This document shows, piece after piece, positions 25,686-34,357 of a stretch of 64,000 nt of DNA; position 1 is the first letter of the stretch, and each line of letters opens with the position of its first letter. The notes beneath the pieces are model-generated. The model ran no database searches. It saw only the letters and a list, made by a program, of their open reading frames with translations, and was not told the DNA's origin. Origin of the DNA: Chryseobacterium indologenes (GTDB lineage: Bacteria > Bacteroidota > Bacteroidia > Flavobacteriales > Weeksellaceae); contig DJTE01000039.1 in assembly GCA_002439165.1 (NCBI GenBank), positions 17,846 to 81,845 on the forward strand, written 5' to 3'. The translations under genes were made by a program, and so were the position numbers.

Positions 25686-27245
25686 TTAATTGGAGAATTC
25701 TATCAGTTCTTCTTTTTTAGAATTGTAGATTCTGTATTCTAAATATTTAAAAGAATCTCTTGGGATAATGGTTACCCATTTTTTGTATTTAATGAACCAT
25801 TTCATCTGGATGCTTTTAATGCCTTTGGTAAGGTAGGCTTCCACGAACGGGTGTACATGCAGGTAGATTTTTCCTTTTTCTTTCTGCAGGATACTTCTCA
25901 GGGTTTCTCCCATTCTTTCCACGATCACGATCGGAGCTACGATTTCTCCATCTTTGTTCGGGTTTTCTTCTTTGGTTTCGATCTGTTTTTCCGGGCGGTT
26001 TCTTTGACGGGTGATCTGGATCAGTCCGAATTTGCTCGGTGGAAGAATTTTATGACGGGCTTTGTCGCGCTTCATTTCTTCTTTCAGGTGTTCATACAGA
26101 TCTTTTCTGTGATCAGGATTGGGCATATCGATGAAGTCGATCACAATGATGCCTCCCATATCCCGGAGACGAAGCTGTCTGGCAATTTCTGTGGCTGCCA
26201 TCTTGTTTACTTTCAGAGCATGCTCTTTGTTTACGGCTGTTCCGGTGGTGATGTTGTTTCCGGAGTTCACGTCTACCACATGAAGAGCCTCTGTGTGCTC
26301 AATAACGAGGTAAGCACCTTTTGAGCTTGGAATGTTTACGTGTTTTCCGAAACTCTGTTTGAGTTGTTTTTCAACATTGTAGTATTCCAGAAGAGGAATA
26401 TGAGAATCATAAAACTGAACAATATTCTTTCTTTCCGGAGCGATAATCTCCAGATAATTTTTCATTTCGGCTACCATCTGCTCATCATCACAGATGATAT
26501 TGACGAAATCCTGATTGAAATTGTCTCTTAAAATAGCTGAAGCCTTGTCTTCTTCGCTTAAAACTTTGGACGGAACCTTATTTCGCTGGATATTTTTAAA
26601 AGTGCTTTCCCACTTCTGAATCAGCTGATTCATATCATTGTGGAGGTCTGCTACTTTTTTTCCTTCTGCGACGGTTCTGATAATTACCCCGAAGCCTTCA
26701 GGTTTAATACTGTCGATAAGGGTTCTCAGTCTTTCTTTCTCTTCCGAGGTTCTTATTTTTTTAGAAATAGAAACTTTGTTGTCGAAAGGGATCAGAACCA
26801 GAAAACGCCCGGTAAGGGAAACCTGGGTAGAGATTCTCGGTCCTTTTGTAGATATAGGTTCTTTAGTGATCTGAAGCAGAACCAGGTCATCTTTGGCAAT
26901 GACTTTATCTACGGTTCCGTTTTTGTCTATTTCAGGCTGTATCTCAAAGTTTTTTAAGCTTGAAGTGCTTTGTTTTTTAGAAATCGTATCTTTTAAAAAC
27001 TTTCTGTATGTAAGATACTGTGGTCCCAGATCCTGATAATGCAGGAATGCATCCTTGTCATATCCTATATTAACGAATGCGGCATTCAGATTGGGTGCCA
27101 GTTTTTTTACTCTTCCTATAAACAGATCTCCAACTATAAAATCGCTTTTGTCCTCTTGCTCATGAAGTTCACATAGTCTTCCGTCTTCCAGCAGTGCAAT
27201 CTTTGTAAGATCATCTTCATGCGAAACGATTAGTTCTTTCTTCAT
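25686..27245 (-). CDS. rng: Ribonuclease E/G family endoribonuclease
   Basis: The 519-residue protein starts KKELIVSHEDDLTKIALLED, followed by the S1 RNA-binding region (VGDLFIGRVKKLAPNLNAAFVNIGYDKDAFL, in part). The catalytic core holds both acidic motifs: VVDVNSG (Asp in the DxD metal site) and IIVIDFIDM. It lacks the long C-terminal scaffold of RNase E, so RNase G is the better name. The ATG at 27245 is preferred over a start 53 codons upstream because the added residues are basic, uncharacteristic and not part of the family. It is a component of rRNA maturation and mRNA decay. Confidence 0.92.
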   Translation of the reverse strand: MKKELIVSHEDDLTKIALLEDGRLCELHEQEDKSDFIVGDLFIGRVKKLAPNLNAAFVNIGYDKDAFLHYQDLGPQYLTYRKFLKDTISKKQSTSSLKNFEIQPEIDKNGTVDKVIAKDDLVLLQITKEPISTKGPRISTQVSLTGRFLVLIPFDNKVSISKKIRTSEEKERLRTLIDSIKPEGFGVIIRTVAEGKKVADLHNDMNQLIQKWESTFKNIQRNKVPSKVLSEEDKASAILRDNFNQDFVNIICDDEQMVAEMKNYLEIIAPERKNIVQFYDSHIPLLEYYNVEKQLKQSFGKHVNIPSSKGAYLVIEHTEALHVVDVNSGNNITTGTAVNKEHALKVNKMAATEIARQLRLRDMGGIIVIDFIDMPNPDHRKDLYEHLKEEMKRDKARHKILPPSKFGLIQITRQRNRPEKQIETKEENPNKDGEIVAPIVIVERMGETLRSILQKEKGKIYLHVHPFVEAYLTKGIKSIQMKWFIKYKKWVTIIPRDSFKYLEYRIYNSKKEELIEFSN

Positions 27246-27480
27246 TTTTTCTAATAATAAGGTTAAGATGATAGGAAACGGATCTGTTTTGGGCGGGTTA
27301 TTGTTATAAAATAAATATAAGCATTTAGAATGGAAATCTTTATATTTTTTTCGAAAATACCGCAAACACTCTGTTTTCCTGAGGAATCTTATAGTTGCAA
27401 ACAAAAATATAGTCGGTGAACTTTAAAAAAATAAAACCACCAACTATATTTATTATATTGTAAATCTCAAGAAAAAGAGA

Positions 27481-27570
27481 TTATTTTTTCTTATGTCTGT
27501 TTGCTCTTCTTCTTTTCTTTCTCTTGTGAGTTGCAACCTTGTGTCTTTTTCTTTTCTTTCCGCTTGGCAT
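27481..27570 (-). CDS. Small Lys/Arg-rich protein, probably ribosome-associated
   Basis: This 29-residue protein is too short for usual gene calling. It starts MPSGKKRKRHKV and continues with Lys, Arg and His almost to the end (charged tail NRHKKK). Composition and size resemble THX-like basic peptides that sit in the small ribosomal subunit. I recall closely similar sequences in other flavobacteria, but cannot verify this here. It lies between the HU gene (44 bp upstream) and rng on the same strand. Confidence 0.7.
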   Translation of the reverse strand: MPSGKKRKRHKVATHKRKKRRRANRHKKK

Positions 27571-27613
27571 AATTTTAATTTTTTAGTAACTAGTTAATAT
27601 TCAGTTAATGTTC

Positions 27614-27904
27614 TTATTTTACTGCAACTTTTGTTTTTACTTTTTCTACAAAAGATTTTGAAGGCTTGAAAGCCGGGATGTTGTGAGCAGGAATCTCAAT
27701 TGCAGTGTTCTTAGAAATATTTCTTCCTGTTTTAGCAGCTCTTGTTTTAATGATAAAAGATCCAAACCCTCTCAGATAAACGTTATCTCCATTATACATA
27801 GAAGTTCTGATCTCCTGCATAAAAGCTTCTACAACTTTCTGTGTTTCATTCTTTTCTGTTCCCAACTTATTTGAGATGGTGTTTACCAATTCTGCCTTTG
27901 TCAT
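27614..27904 (-). CDS. HU/IHF-family DNA-binding protein
   Basis: The 96-residue protein has the full HU fold: TKAELVNTISNKLGTEKNET (helix 1-2), GDNVYLRGFGSFIIKTRAA (the beta sheet with GFGSF) and the DNA-binding arm GRNISKNTAIEIPAHNIPAF, with the Pro that intercalates in IP. It is a nucleoid architectural protein. A well-formed promoter (27935-27966) lies upstream. The small basic protein gene follows. Confidence 0.92.
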   Translation of the reverse strand: MTKAELVNTISNKLGTEKNETQKVVEAFMQEIRTSMYNGDNVYLRGFGSFIIKTRAAKTGRNISKNTAIEIPAHNIPAFKPSKSFVEKVKTKVAVK

Positions 27905-27934
27905 TTCCTTTTTTAATTTTAAATTTTAGGTGTG

Positions 27935-27966
27935 CAAATTTAGTTAAAAAAATTGAATACTAGCAA
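27935..27966 (-). promoter_or_regulatory. Promoter of the HU gene
   Basis: On the minus strand -33 TTG (27964-27966), a 21-bp spacer and TAAATTTG (27935-27942) fit the Bacteroidota consensus. The leader is about 25-30 nt. Confidence 0.7.
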
Positions 27967-28042
27967 ATTAGTGGCAAAATATTTTTATCAGAATGGTAGA
28001 GTTTTAATGTTTACGGTATATTAATATTATATTAAGTTATCC

Positions 28043-28714
28043 CTACATACTGGAATTGTAGTAGCCATTCTCTACACAGAAGCGGATAAGGTGCAGCTTG
28101 GTTTTCAGTCCCAGTTTTTCTGTCAGCCTGTTGATATAGGTGTCTATCGTTCTGGTGCTCAGGTTCAGCTTTTCTCCGATCTCTTTATTACTGAATCCTT
28201 CGTAGCAGAATTTCATCAGCTGGATCTCGGTAGGGGTAAGCTCTTCCTGTCCTTTTTTCTGCCTTTCCATATAATCCTGTACCGCCAGTGGCTGCTGTTC
28301 CCATTCTTTGGAATAGGCTTCATAATCAAATTCTTCAGAGCTGGTACATCCTTTTATAATATCCTTTATTGTGTTGCTTTTTTTCTGGCAGTAATAAATA
28401 TTGGGGATTTTGGAAAGGATTTCCGCCATATCTTCCTGATAGGTGTTGGAATAGGTGATGATTGGCGTTTCAGTATTGTTTTTCCGGATGTATTTGATGG
28501 CTTCAATTCCGCTTAATACCGGCATAAACAGCTCAATGATGAACACATCCTCCTGTCTTCTGTAAATTCTGTTGACAAGCTCGTGCCCGTTGTTACAGTC
28601 ATTCAGAAGCATGTAGAAAGGGTTCTCCATCAGCGTCTTGATCATGATCTTCTTAAAATAGAAATCACTGTCAGCTATGGAAAATCGCACAGTATTAGAT
28701 AAAATTTTACTCAT
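28043..28714 (-). CDS. LuxR-type response regulator with Glu at the phosphoacceptor site
   Basis: The 223-residue protein has a receiver domain (residues about 8-125) and a LuxR helix-turn-helix (LTPTEIQLMKFCYEGFSNKE and LSTRTIDTYINRLTEKL). The acidic pocket (ADSD, Asp15/17), the Thr/Ser (TYS) and the Lys (CQKK) are present. The phosphoacceptor is Glu61 in FIIELFMPVLSG in place of Asp. Asp-to-Glu at this place mimics the phosphorylated state in several regulators, so this one may be constitutively active. It is divergent from the T6SS operon (180 bp to the tssO ATG) and is the natural candidate for its regulator. Confidence 0.85.
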   Translation of the reverse strand: MSKILSNTVRFSIADSDFYFKKIMIKTLMENPFYMLLNDCNNGHELVNRIYRRQEDVFIIELFMPVLSGIEAIKYIRKNNTETPIITYSNTYQEDMAEILSKIPNIYYCQKKSNTIKDIIKGCTSSEEFDYEAYSKEWEQQPLAVQDYMERQKKGQEELTPTEIQLMKFCYEGFSNKEIGEKLNLSTRTIDTYINRLTEKLGLKTKLHLIRFCVENGYYNSSM

Positions 28715-28894
28715 CTTTTAATATCGATTTGGCCTGTGATATTTAAAATTCAGAGGCCTAATTTATGAAAAACTTATTAAAGTGAAAATTAATCTTAATT
28801 TAATTCTGAACAGGACGAAATCCATGCTGGGAAAATACATCTTGTGCATAAAATTTTTTTTTTATATTTTCACAGGCCAAACAAATCGCAAATT

Positions 28895-29425
28895 ATGTCT
28901 TCTACTCGGGAAAAAAAATTAAACAAATCAGACGTCAGAACGGGCATTTTGAAATTTATACTTTCATTTGTTATTCTTTCTGTGGTGTCTTTTGTGTGTC
29001 TATTTCTCTTTTACAAGAGTTATGCTGTTCAAAAAGAAGGAATTGACAGGGACGACCGTGAATATTCTGCTCTTATGGAAAAAAGTGATCAGCTCAAAAA
29101 TGTTGTTGATGAAATTTATAGTGAAATGAGCCAGCACGATAAGGTCGTGAATGACGGATTTCTCAGAACCAGCATTATGGATAAGATGAAAGACGTTAAA
29201 AACGTGATGGGTAAAGATAGTGCAGGAAGCTTTAAACACTATGCCGTTCTGATGAAACAGATCAATCCCATGCTTACACTCAAAAGAGATATCCTAAAGG
29301 CTGAAAATAAAAAGCAGGGAACATGGGCCGAGCTTCAGGACTGTATGGGAAAAACAGGAGTCGTTGACAGGGAACTTCAAAAAGATCCCACAAGAAACTT
29401 CACAGGAGGTAAAAGAAGAAAATAA
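28895..29425 (+). CDS. tssO: T6SSiii inner-membrane protein, TssO-like
   Basis: The 176-residue protein has one membrane span (residues about 18-40, ILKFILSFVILSVVSFVCL) near the N-terminus and a mostly helical, charged periplasmic part ending in basic residues. Size, topology and position before the PKD protein and TssR match the TssO group of the T6SSiii envelope complex. The ATG at 28895 (MSSTREKK) is used in place of a GTG 51 bp upstream. It is the first gene of a four-gene operon. The name is based on context, with moderate confidence for which of the two TssO-like genes is the orthologue. Confidence 0.65.
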   Translation: MSSTREKKLNKSDVRTGILKFILSFVILSVVSFVCLFLFYKSYAVQKEGIDRDDREYSALMEKSDQLKNVVDEIYSEMSQHDKVVNDGFLRTSIMDKMKDVKNVMGKDSAGSFKHYAVLMKQINPMLTLKRDILKAENKKQGTWAELQDCMGKTGVVDRELQKDPTRNFTGGKRRK

Positions 29426-29440
29426 ATAAAAAATAAAGTT

Positions 29441-29965
29441 ATGCAGGGACAAATCACACTATCCAAAAAAGAAAGGCATTACCAGTTTTTTTATTTAATA
29501 CTGATGCTTCTGGTTGCCATGATATTTCTCGGAATTATCTTTTTAAAAGGATTTACTTCACCGTTTTCGGATGACAACATAATATCTATTCAGAAGCTTG
29601 AGAAAAAGAATGAGTTTGAGAAGGAACAAAAGCTTCTTCAACCCAGAATAGACAGTACCTATTCCATTATCAACAAAATGTCAGGTACAGCAGCTCCTGA
29701 GCCTTATATTGAAGAGGAAATTTCTATTGGAATTAATGATATAGGGAACCATTTTGAAGACGGAGTAACTGATCTCCGTAAGGAAGCCTATCCGCAGATC
29801 GTTAAATTCTATAAAATGTATTTTGATGATAAAAGAGCACTTTCTATTACTACGGAAACTAATCAGAAACTGGAAAAAGATTTGGCAGACTGCCAGATAG
29901 GATTCAAAAATAAACAGGGACGTCTTTATGACAGAAATGAACAGATAAGGAACAGAACCCAATAA
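29441..29965 (+). CDS. T6SSiii inner-membrane protein, second TssO-like
   Basis: The 174-residue protein has one N-terminal span (about residues 16-37, FYLILMLLVAMIFLGIIFL) followed by a helical periplasmic domain with coiled-coil-like charge pattern (LEKKNEFEKEQKLLQ; NQKLEKDLADCQIG). It starts 15 bp after the previous gene and has the same topology. It belongs to the TssO family or its partner in the TssNQOPR envelope complex. Only a profile search can tell whether TssO or a TssP/TssN relative is meant. Confidence 0.6.
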   Translation: MQGQITLSKKERHYQFFYLILMLLVAMIFLGIIFLKGFTSPFSDDNIISIQKLEKKNEFEKEQKLLQPRIDSTYSIINKMSGTAAPEPYIEEEISIGINDIGNHFEDGVTDLRKEAYPQIVKFYKMYFDDKRALSITTETNQKLEKDLADCQIGFKNKQGRLYDRNEQIRNRTQ

Positions 29966-30011
29966 GCCAATCAATAAATATTAAAAAAATAAAACACATC
30001 AATCACTAACT

Positions 30012-30914
30012 ATGAATTATTTTCAAAAAAACAAAAAGAACATTATAATTGGTGTTATAGCATCCATGCTGGTTGCCGCACTTGTTGCATTGTGGCTTCA
30101 GAAGAAAGTGATCCACTCTTCCGATGAGATTCGTGGAGTCGTTTATCCTTCCACTTTGTTCATAGGAGATACCCTTTCATTCGATGATAATACCCAATTT
30201 GCCAAAACCAAAAAATGGATGTTCGGCGATGGGACTACTTCAGACAAAAGTAAAGGGATTCATTTCTATAATAAATCAGGATATTACACGGTAAGTTTAA
30301 TTGTGGATAACAAGTACTCGAAATCTTTCCAGATAATGGTAAGGGAAAGGCCAATGAGAACGGATACCATAAAGATGGAAACAACTATTGAAGCACCTCT
30401 CCAAGCCATGCAGAATGTACCGGTACAGTTCCGGGCGGTGTCTGATGCAAACAAGTTTGAATGGAGATTTGGAGAAAGCGGAGGAGTAGACGCCAGAGAA
30501 AAATTTGCTATTTACACTTTTAAACAGCCGGGTGAATATAAAGTGGCCCTGTTAACGGAAGAAAGCAAGGATCCTATTTATCATACCATTAAAATCCTTC
30601 CTGAGTATAACTCATTGAATGATGTATTGCCTGTAGAGGATGCTTACGCAAAAGTGGATAACAACTTCAAATACCACCTTCAGCAGATTGCCAACGGAAA
30701 AGATTTCAATATGCATTACAACTACCTGCTGAAAACTTACCTGTGTAACAATGAGAACTCAGTGGTAAAAGTAAATGACAGTAAAGTGAATAATTTCTAC
30801 ATGTACTGTGCAGGACTTCAGTTTGATAAAAACGTAGTGATCCAGACTGTAAAAGTGAATTTTGACGATACACAGACCTGTGTAACCAAAGTAGATATCA
30901 ACCAAAGCAAATAA
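30012..30914 (+). CDS. tssP: T6SSiii PKD-domain membrane protein, TssP-like
   Basis: The 300-residue protein has one span (residues about 12-30), then two PKD-like beta domains. The first contains KKWMFGDGTTSDKSKGIHF with the canonical W.FGDG signature (residues about 72-90). The second contains FEWRFGESGG (about 152-161), with the YTF..PGEYKV turn. The remaining 100 residues are mixed. PKD-containing membrane proteins between TssO and TssR in T6SSiii clusters are TssP candidates. Its place is the periplasmic part of the envelope complex. Confidence 0.65.
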   Translation: MNYFQKNKKNIIIGVIASMLVAALVALWLQKKVIHSSDEIRGVVYPSTLFIGDTLSFDDNTQFAKTKKWMFGDGTTSDKSKGIHFYNKSGYYTVSLIVDNKYSKSFQIMVRERPMRTDTIKMETTIEAPLQAMQNVPVQFRAVSDANKFEWRFGESGGVDAREKFAIYTFKQPGEYKVALLTEESKDPIYHTIKILPEYNSLNDVLPVEDAYAKVDNNFKYHLQQIANGKDFNMHYNYLLKTYLCNNENSVVKVNDSKVNNFYMYCAGLQFDKNVVIQTVKVNFDDTQTCVTKVDINQSK

Positions 30915-30962
30915 TATTCTCCGGGATCGCCGGATGCGCCAATCATAAAAAGATAAAATAGG

Positions 30963-33362
30963 ATGAAAAATAAATTTCCTCTAGCAGCATATTATATAGG
31001 ATTATCAGTGTTATTAGCGAGCTGTCAGGTGAAGCTGCCGTCTAAAAGAACCCCTGAACCGTCACAGTACGGGCAGGTAGACAATTCGCCGGTGGTAAAC
31101 GGATACCCTAAAAAATCGGTTCCATGGATCGTTATTTCCGACCGCTCAAGAAATACTGCCTATCTCGATAAGGATGACGAGAAGTCTTATAAAGAAGTTA
31201 AATTCCTGGAACCTCTGATGGTCCTGAAGCACAGAGACGGAATGGTAAAAGTAGCGGAATACGTTCCGGATGCCTTAATGAAAAAGGTTTCATCAAAATC
31301 CATTAAAACATATGGATGGATTTCCGAATCAGACCTTCTTTTATGGAACAGCTCATTAAAAAGTGAAAAAACCGGTTATCCGGTAAGAGTAGCCGTGGTT
31401 CCGAATAACAGCGATGTGATCAGAAGTGCCGAAAGATATTACAAGAATGACTCCATCATGGTGTTCAACTCTCCAAGCCTTATAGAAAATGCTAAAGCCA
31501 AAATCCCGAACGGGCAGATGGTATATGTGTACAAACAGGCAGAAAACAACAGAAGATTCCTGGTAGGTAAAAAACCGTCCATCGATATAGACAGTATCAG
31601 TACCAACCTGTATGGCTGGGTAGATGCCAATGTGATCTCAACCTGGGGAGAACGTTCCGCCATTAAACTCAAAAATGATGCAGGATATAACGATACTACT
31701 TTAGGGGTGCGGGAAGGCTATCCGGGAGGGGTAAATACTGAAAACAGAACAGCCATTCTTCTGACAGATGCCAGCAAAAGAACACCACTTGAGAATATTT
31801 ATCCCGTAAACCTGGCATTGGATGAGGCTCCAGCCCCTGATTCCAAAACAAAATATTTTACCAATATCCTGGATTACAGCAAGAATTATGTATTTAATGT
31901 TTTAGGAGATAAAATTTATTTTGACCGGTATAAAGAAATTACAGAGAGAGATAAAAACATCAATATTGTTTTTGCGTTGGATATAAGTGCTCCCAATGCA
32001 CCGTACGCTCCCATAGTAAAATCATTGCTTCAGGATCTGCAGCTTAGATTTGAGACCCCTTCCTATTTCAATACAATAAAATATGGCGTTGTTTTATATA
32101 AAAATAACCCATGCGGAAACAATGTAGCTGTTTCAAGCCTGAATACAGACTACAACAAGATCACAAAATTTATTGATGAGAAGACGAATGAAATGAACTG
32201 TGTGAGCAACAGTGGTTACCAGCCGGTAGGAGAAGCACTTTCCGCAGCAGGAAACCTTCTTTCCAATGTGCCGGATGAAACGAATATTGTGATCACCGTA
32301 GGAACGTCATCCAATCAGAACGGAAATATGTATGGTGTTATCAGTTCACTTTCGCAGGCTCAGGCTAGACTTATCATGTTCCAGACCAGCGCAAGATCAT
32401 CCGATAATTACAATGATTTTGTATTGATGTCGGAAAATGTGGTAACCAATACGGCAAAAAATATAGCCGAACTTAAAAAGCAGAAGATCGTTAAGCAGAA
32501 TGACGTTCTTACTAAGAATAATTTTAGCCTGATAGAAGGGGATGCAGGATTCTTCTCATTAGATTATCCTAAACAGAGTATGTCCCAGGGATTTGTGATC
32601 TTCCCTAAAAAAGGAGAAATTGCAACACCCGGATATCTTAAAAAATCTGTGGACAGCCTTATTGCACAGGTCGTTTTAGATAACCAGACAATTGACAAGT
32701 CTCTTAACGAATATTTCCATTCTTCTGTGGGAGCCGGAAATACAGATGTAGACCTGAAATATAAATATCTGTATCCTGGACTTACCAATCCTGTTTCTGC
32801 CGGAATTGCCGCACAGCTGATCAACTACGGGAACCCATTCCTGGTGAAAGGACATATACCGAAAGACCTGAAAGAATTTAAACCCGGACATGAGAAAGGA
32901 ATTCTGATCTCTGAAACGGAATTCGATAACCTGAAGAATTTCTATACGGAAGTATATCAGAAAACAGAGGCAGGCAGACAGGATTTCAATAAAGGAAGAG
33001 CAATCAGAGAGTATATAAAACTGTTGAAGAAATATAACCCTACGATCAAATTCCTGGATAAAGGAGATCTTTACGAAAAATCAATGGCCTATGCCGTTGG
33101 TCTGAGTACAGGGTTCGATCTTTCCGAAGAAGAGCTTATGGCTAAATTTAATCTGAGAGGCTGGAAAAAATCCAAAGATATTTCCAACGAACTGGTGAAA
33201 AACTATTTCCATAATTATAAGAAGCTTGCAGACAGAATGCTTTCCTACAGAAAACATCCTGCTGTGAAGATCGAACAGAACGGGCAGACGTTTTACTGGC
33301 TGAACGAATACTTTATGCCGACGATGCAGGAAACAGAAGCACCGGAATATACCAAACATTAA
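30963..33362 (+). CDS. tssR: T6SSiii lipoprotein TssR
   Basis: The 799-residue lipoprotein (lipobox VLLASC, Cys about residue 21) is rich in SH3-like and beta segments in its first 300 residues (PWIVISDRSRNTAYLDKD, KTYGWISESDLLLW, YGWVDANVIS). Residues about 330-520 look like a von Willebrand A domain with a degenerate metal site (INIVFALDISAPNAPY; VGEALSAAGNLL). The C-terminal half is helical. This matches the T6SSiii TssR protein. It is the last gene of the tssO operon and ends at a terminator. Confidence 0.75.
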   Translation: MKNKFPLAAYYIGLSVLLASCQVKLPSKRTPEPSQYGQVDNSPVVNGYPKKSVPWIVISDRSRNTAYLDKDDEKSYKEVKFLEPLMVLKHRDGMVKVAEYVPDALMKKVSSKSIKTYGWISESDLLLWNSSLKSEKTGYPVRVAVVPNNSDVIRSAERYYKNDSIMVFNSPSLIENAKAKIPNGQMVYVYKQAENNRRFLVGKKPSIDIDSISTNLYGWVDANVISTWGERSAIKLKNDAGYNDTTLGVREGYPGGVNTENRTAILLTDASKRTPLENIYPVNLALDEAPAPDSKTKYFTNILDYSKNYVFNVLGDKIYFDRYKEITERDKNINIVFALDISAPNAPYAPIVKSLLQDLQLRFETPSYFNTIKYGVVLYKNNPCGNNVAVSSLNTDYNKITKFIDEKTNEMNCVSNSGYQPVGEALSAAGNLLSNVPDETNIVITVGTSSNQNGNMYGVISSLSQAQARLIMFQTSARSSDNYNDFVLMSENVVTNTAKNIAELKKQKIVKQNDVLTKNNFSLIEGDAGFFSLDYPKQSMSQGFVIFPKKGEIATPGYLKKSVDSLIAQVVLDNQTIDKSLNEYFHSSVGAGNTDVDLKYKYLYPGLTNPVSAGIAAQLINYGNPFLVKGHIPKDLKEFKPGHEKGILISETEFDNLKNFYTEVYQKTEAGRQDFNKGRAIREYIKLLKKYNPTIKFLDKGDLYEKSMAYAVGLSTGFDLSEEELMAKFNLRGWKKSKDISNELVKNYFHNYKKLADRMLSYRKHPAVKIEQNGQTFYWLNEYFMPTMQETEAPEYTKH

Positions 33363-33383
33363 TCAGAATTTGTTGATCATTAT

Positions 33384-33416
33384 AAAAGCGGAAGTTTGTA
33401 CTTCTGCTTTTTTATT
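33384..33416 (+). terminator. Terminator of the tssO-tssR operon
   Basis: AAAAGCGGAAGT, TTGT and ACTTCTGCTTTT form an almost perfect 12-bp stem (one G-T) followed by T-rich sequence. The stretch from 33417 to 33627 has no supported gene. Confidence 0.8.
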
Positions 33417-33627
33417 TGGTATTCAAAATGAATTTAGCTGGCATCCGGAATGAAAAATTCAGGGCTCTTACCACCGGATATTTTAAGACCATTATCATTC
33501 CCGGAAAAATGCATGAAATCCCGTTTTATTTCTCAATTGAGTGTAAAATATCTCTGTTTATCAGGGCTTGTAAGCTTATGGGAAATCTTCTGATGATAGG
33601 CTTTAAAGACTGTTTTTAAATCCAGTA

Positions 33628-33720
33628 TCGTAGAATTACTACAAAAAGTCGTAGAACTACTACAATTTTTCAGATTTATAATGAAAAGCTTTTTTTTAAA
33701 AAAAGGACGTTTTATATTTG
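33628..33720 (+). promoter_or_regulatory. hcp1 promoter with tandem dyad operator
   Basis: TCGTAGAATTACTACA starts at 33628 and TCGTAGAACTACTACA at 33649, 21 bp apart. The -7 box TATATTTG is at 33713-33720. The end of the second dyad is exactly 49 bp upstream of the box, as in the other three hcp promoters. The untranslated leader is about 45-50 nt. Confidence 0.8.
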
Positions 33721-33773
33721 CTCAACAATCAATCACCAAATCACAAAATATTAACGATTAAAATTTACAAATC

Positions 33774-34178
33774 ATGGCAGCAAATTCAAGAGGAATTTTA
33801 AAATTCAACGGAGGAGAAGGTCAGAAACTTTTAAAGCTGAATTACAGCGTATCAAGAACTACGGACGTTTCAGGACGTGTAGCATCAGACCCATCCAATG
33901 CACTTATCAAAATTACAGTTGAAGCTACTGAAAAATCAGACATCCTTGAAAGCTTATTAAATGGAAAATATAAGCCTACAACAGGAGAGGTTACTTTCAA
34001 TAAGTCTCACGAAGAAGGTACACTCATCACTCTGAACTGGACGAACGGATACGTGATCCAGCATCAGGTGGAGTTCGATGCAATCGATGAGAACAGTATG
34101 CTGATCAGCTTTGTAGTAAGTGCGGAAACTATCGACTACGGAGGTTCTAAGTACGATGGAATATGGCCGGGTGCTTAA
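33774..34178 (+). CDS. hcp: Hcp/TssD tube protein, copy 1
   Basis: The 134-residue protein (AANSRGILKFNGGEGQKLL start) is the Bacteroidota TssD version of Hcp. It has a beta-barrel pattern with ATEKSDILESLLNGKYKPT and KSHEEGTLITLNWTNGYVI and no signal peptide. Hcp hexamers stack into the T6SS tube, which can also carry cargo. This copy has exactly the same amino-acid sequence as copy 2. A terminator-like hairpin 30 bp after the stop separates it from vgrG1, so hcp may be made in excess. Confidence 0.9.
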   Translation: MAANSRGILKFNGGEGQKLLKLNYSVSRTTDVSGRVASDPSNALIKITVEATEKSDILESLLNGKYKPTTGEVTFNKSHEEGTLITLNWTNGYVIQHQVEFDAIDENSMLISFVVSAETIDYGGSKYDGIWPGA

Positions 34179-34207
34179 TTTTACACTATTACACATCAAC
34201 ATTCATA

Positions 34208-34241
34208 AAAAAAGACTGTCCCAATAAAGACGGTCTTTTTT
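34208..34241 (+). terminator. Terminator/attenuator between hcp1 and vgrG1
   Basis: AAAAAAGACTGTC (34208-34220) pairs with GACGGTCTTTTTT (34229-34241). The same hairpin follows hcp2. Confidence 0.8.
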
Positions 34242-34309
34242 GCCTGGGATGATCTATTCTATATTGGTTACATAAAAAATAGACAAATAACCTGCCGGAA
34301 ATTAATGGT

Positions 34310-34340
34310 CCGGATGATTTTTTTTATTAACTTTAATATA
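34310..34340 (+). promoter_or_regulatory. Candidate second promoter before vgrG1, shared with the amidase operon
   Basis: The block CCGGATGATTTTTTTTATTA continuing with ACTTTAATATA is nearly repeated at 39496-39522 before the amidase gene (CCGGATGATTTTTTTACTAA, then TTTTAAT). TAACTTTA/TAATTTTA resembles a -7 box with G changed to A. It lies 18 bp before the vgrG1 ATG. Confidence 0.4.
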
Positions 34341-34357
34341 TTCAAACACAACGAAAT

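Noticed and set aside
27246..27404. A 53-codon N-terminal extension of RNase G
   Set aside because: The family begins at the ATG at 27245, and the extra part has no match to the RNase E/G N-terminus.
21453..28714. Complete two-component systems
   Set aside because: Both LuxR-type proteins have altered phosphoacceptor sites and no histidine kinase gene is present in the window.
33417..33619. A 67-codon frame with TTG start upstream of hcp1
   Set aside because: Composition is not protein-like for this genome. It has no partner and no match before the other hcp copies.
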